Positions 63,623 to 64,000 of a stretch of 64,000 bases of DNA are shown one piece after another. Both the position numbers and the translations under genes were made by a program. The notes beneath the pieces were generated by a model. It was not told the origin of the DNA. It saw only the letters and a list, made by a program, of their open reading frames with translations, and did not search any database. The stretch comes from Panorpa germanica. Taxonomy: Eukaryota > Arthropoda > Insecta > Mecoptera > Panorpidae. Positions within the stretch are counted from its first letter, which is position 1, and each line of letters starts with the position of its first letter. The stretch lies in the NCBI GenBank assembly GCA_963678705.1, contig OY783214.1, positions 868,001-932,000 of the forward strand, read 5' to 3'.

Positions 63623-64000
63623 GTTTCCACAAAATTTACAGATTGTGAATTTCGATCTACAGAATTTAGAAGAATGACCATATCTTAAACAGTTATGACA
63701 TTGAATGGAGGGGAGAATATACGGTTCACACGTTTTCCTTACTCTCCAAATGTACACGTATTCAGGCAGCGTCAAACCGTCAAAGAACACTTTTATTGTT
63801 GTACAAGGAACATATTTAATATTACTGTCCTCTGTGGTTTTCCTATTTAAACGTTGCACTCTTTTCACCTTAAACGGTGCACACTCTATATTGTTAAATA
63901 AATCTTCTTCCGAAACATCCAAATCCACACCTTTAATGATTGCGGCTTTAGTTGTCCAAAAAAATGGAATATAAGCTTCATATTCATGCTTCTTTAGCGT
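63623..64000 (-). pseudogene. Non-LTR retrotransposon ORF1 (gag-like, CCHC zinc knuckles), interrupted and partial
   Basis: A - strand frame is open from the window edge to the LTR junction; there is no Met start inside, and the frame continues upstream (FFWTTKAAIIKGV before VDLDVSEEDLF). It carries FKVKRVQRLNRKT, TTIKVFFDGLTLPEYVYIW, then CHNCLRYGHSSKFC and the start of a second knuckle CKFCGN. This order (RNA-recognition-like part, then F.g..lP..v, then CCHC knuckles) is typical of ORF1 of jockey/I/CR1-like insect elements, whose product binds RNA. The second knuckle is cut after CGN by the inverted LTR; the next codons come from the LTR and hit a stop at 63584. The rest of the element lies beyond the window or is lost. 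Confidence 0.78.

Noticed and set aside
63705..63974. + strand 89-codon ORF at the right edge
   Set aside because: Antisense to the non-LTR ORF1 with CCHC knuckles.

Overview
The window is nuclear DNA of a eukaryote, most likely an insect or other arthropod. It is AT-rich, holds no host gene I can recognise, and is built from a very long satellite array plus remains of two animal retrotransposon groups (BEL/Pao LTR elements and non-LTR elements). I cannot name the species. There is no bacterial-type gene, rRNA, tRNA or CRISPR array.

Region 1 (1-58680, about 92% of the window) is one head-to-tail satellite array of 52 monomers, all in the same orientation, with a normal length of 1170-1177 bp. 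I set the monomer phase at the recurring start ttagtttatactcgtata. The monomers fall into recurring subtypes, lettered A to M by order of first appearance, so this is a higher-order repeat (HOR). Positions 16689 onward repeat positions 1 onward almost base for base (offset 16688, drifting to 16669) for about 10.3 kb. An eight-monomer cassette F-G-H-I-J-K-L-M occurs three times (5866-14725, 28405-37261, 46594-55448) and in part a fourth time. The order is: A B C D E F G H I J K L M N C' / A B C D E F G H I(C) D(E) / F G H I J K L M E(A) / B C D (E-K-C mosaic) D E(F) B(C) / F G H I J K L M E(F) B(C) F(partial). Crossovers inside monomers, shared deletion scars and a recent two-monomer duplication record how the array grew.

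Every full monomer carries on its + strand a decayed piece of reverse transcriptase resembling the R1 clade of non-LTR retrotransposons: GCPQ, then LWN..FD, then a frameshifted FADD box, then ILVGANS, then SKTK. The satellite therefore seems to include or derive from an R1-like element. Monomers also share a 16-20 bp palindrome, a CpG-dense motif, a (TG)n tract, and TATA-like and AATAAA sequences near the monomer boundary.

Region 2 (58681-63622) is a degenerate BEL/Pao LTR retrotransposon read on the - strand: gag with zinc knuckles, aspartic protease, RNase H, integrase pieces, DUF5641-like tail, polypurine tract and 3' LTR. The reverse transcriptase core and the integrase N-terminal part are deleted, and the rest has stops and frameshifts. 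Its upstream side holds a hairpin-forming 49/51-bp minisatellite, a 36-bp tandem repeat, and a 200-bp piece of the same LTR in the opposite orientation. The composite is therefore bounded by inverted rather than direct repeats.

Region 3 (63623-64000) is the - strand ORF1 (gag-like, CCHC zinc knuckles) of another non-LTR retrotransposon. It is broken inside a zinc knuckle by the inverted LTR piece and runs off the window. Nothing in the window looks like a working gene; it reads as heterochromatic, transposon-rich DNA.
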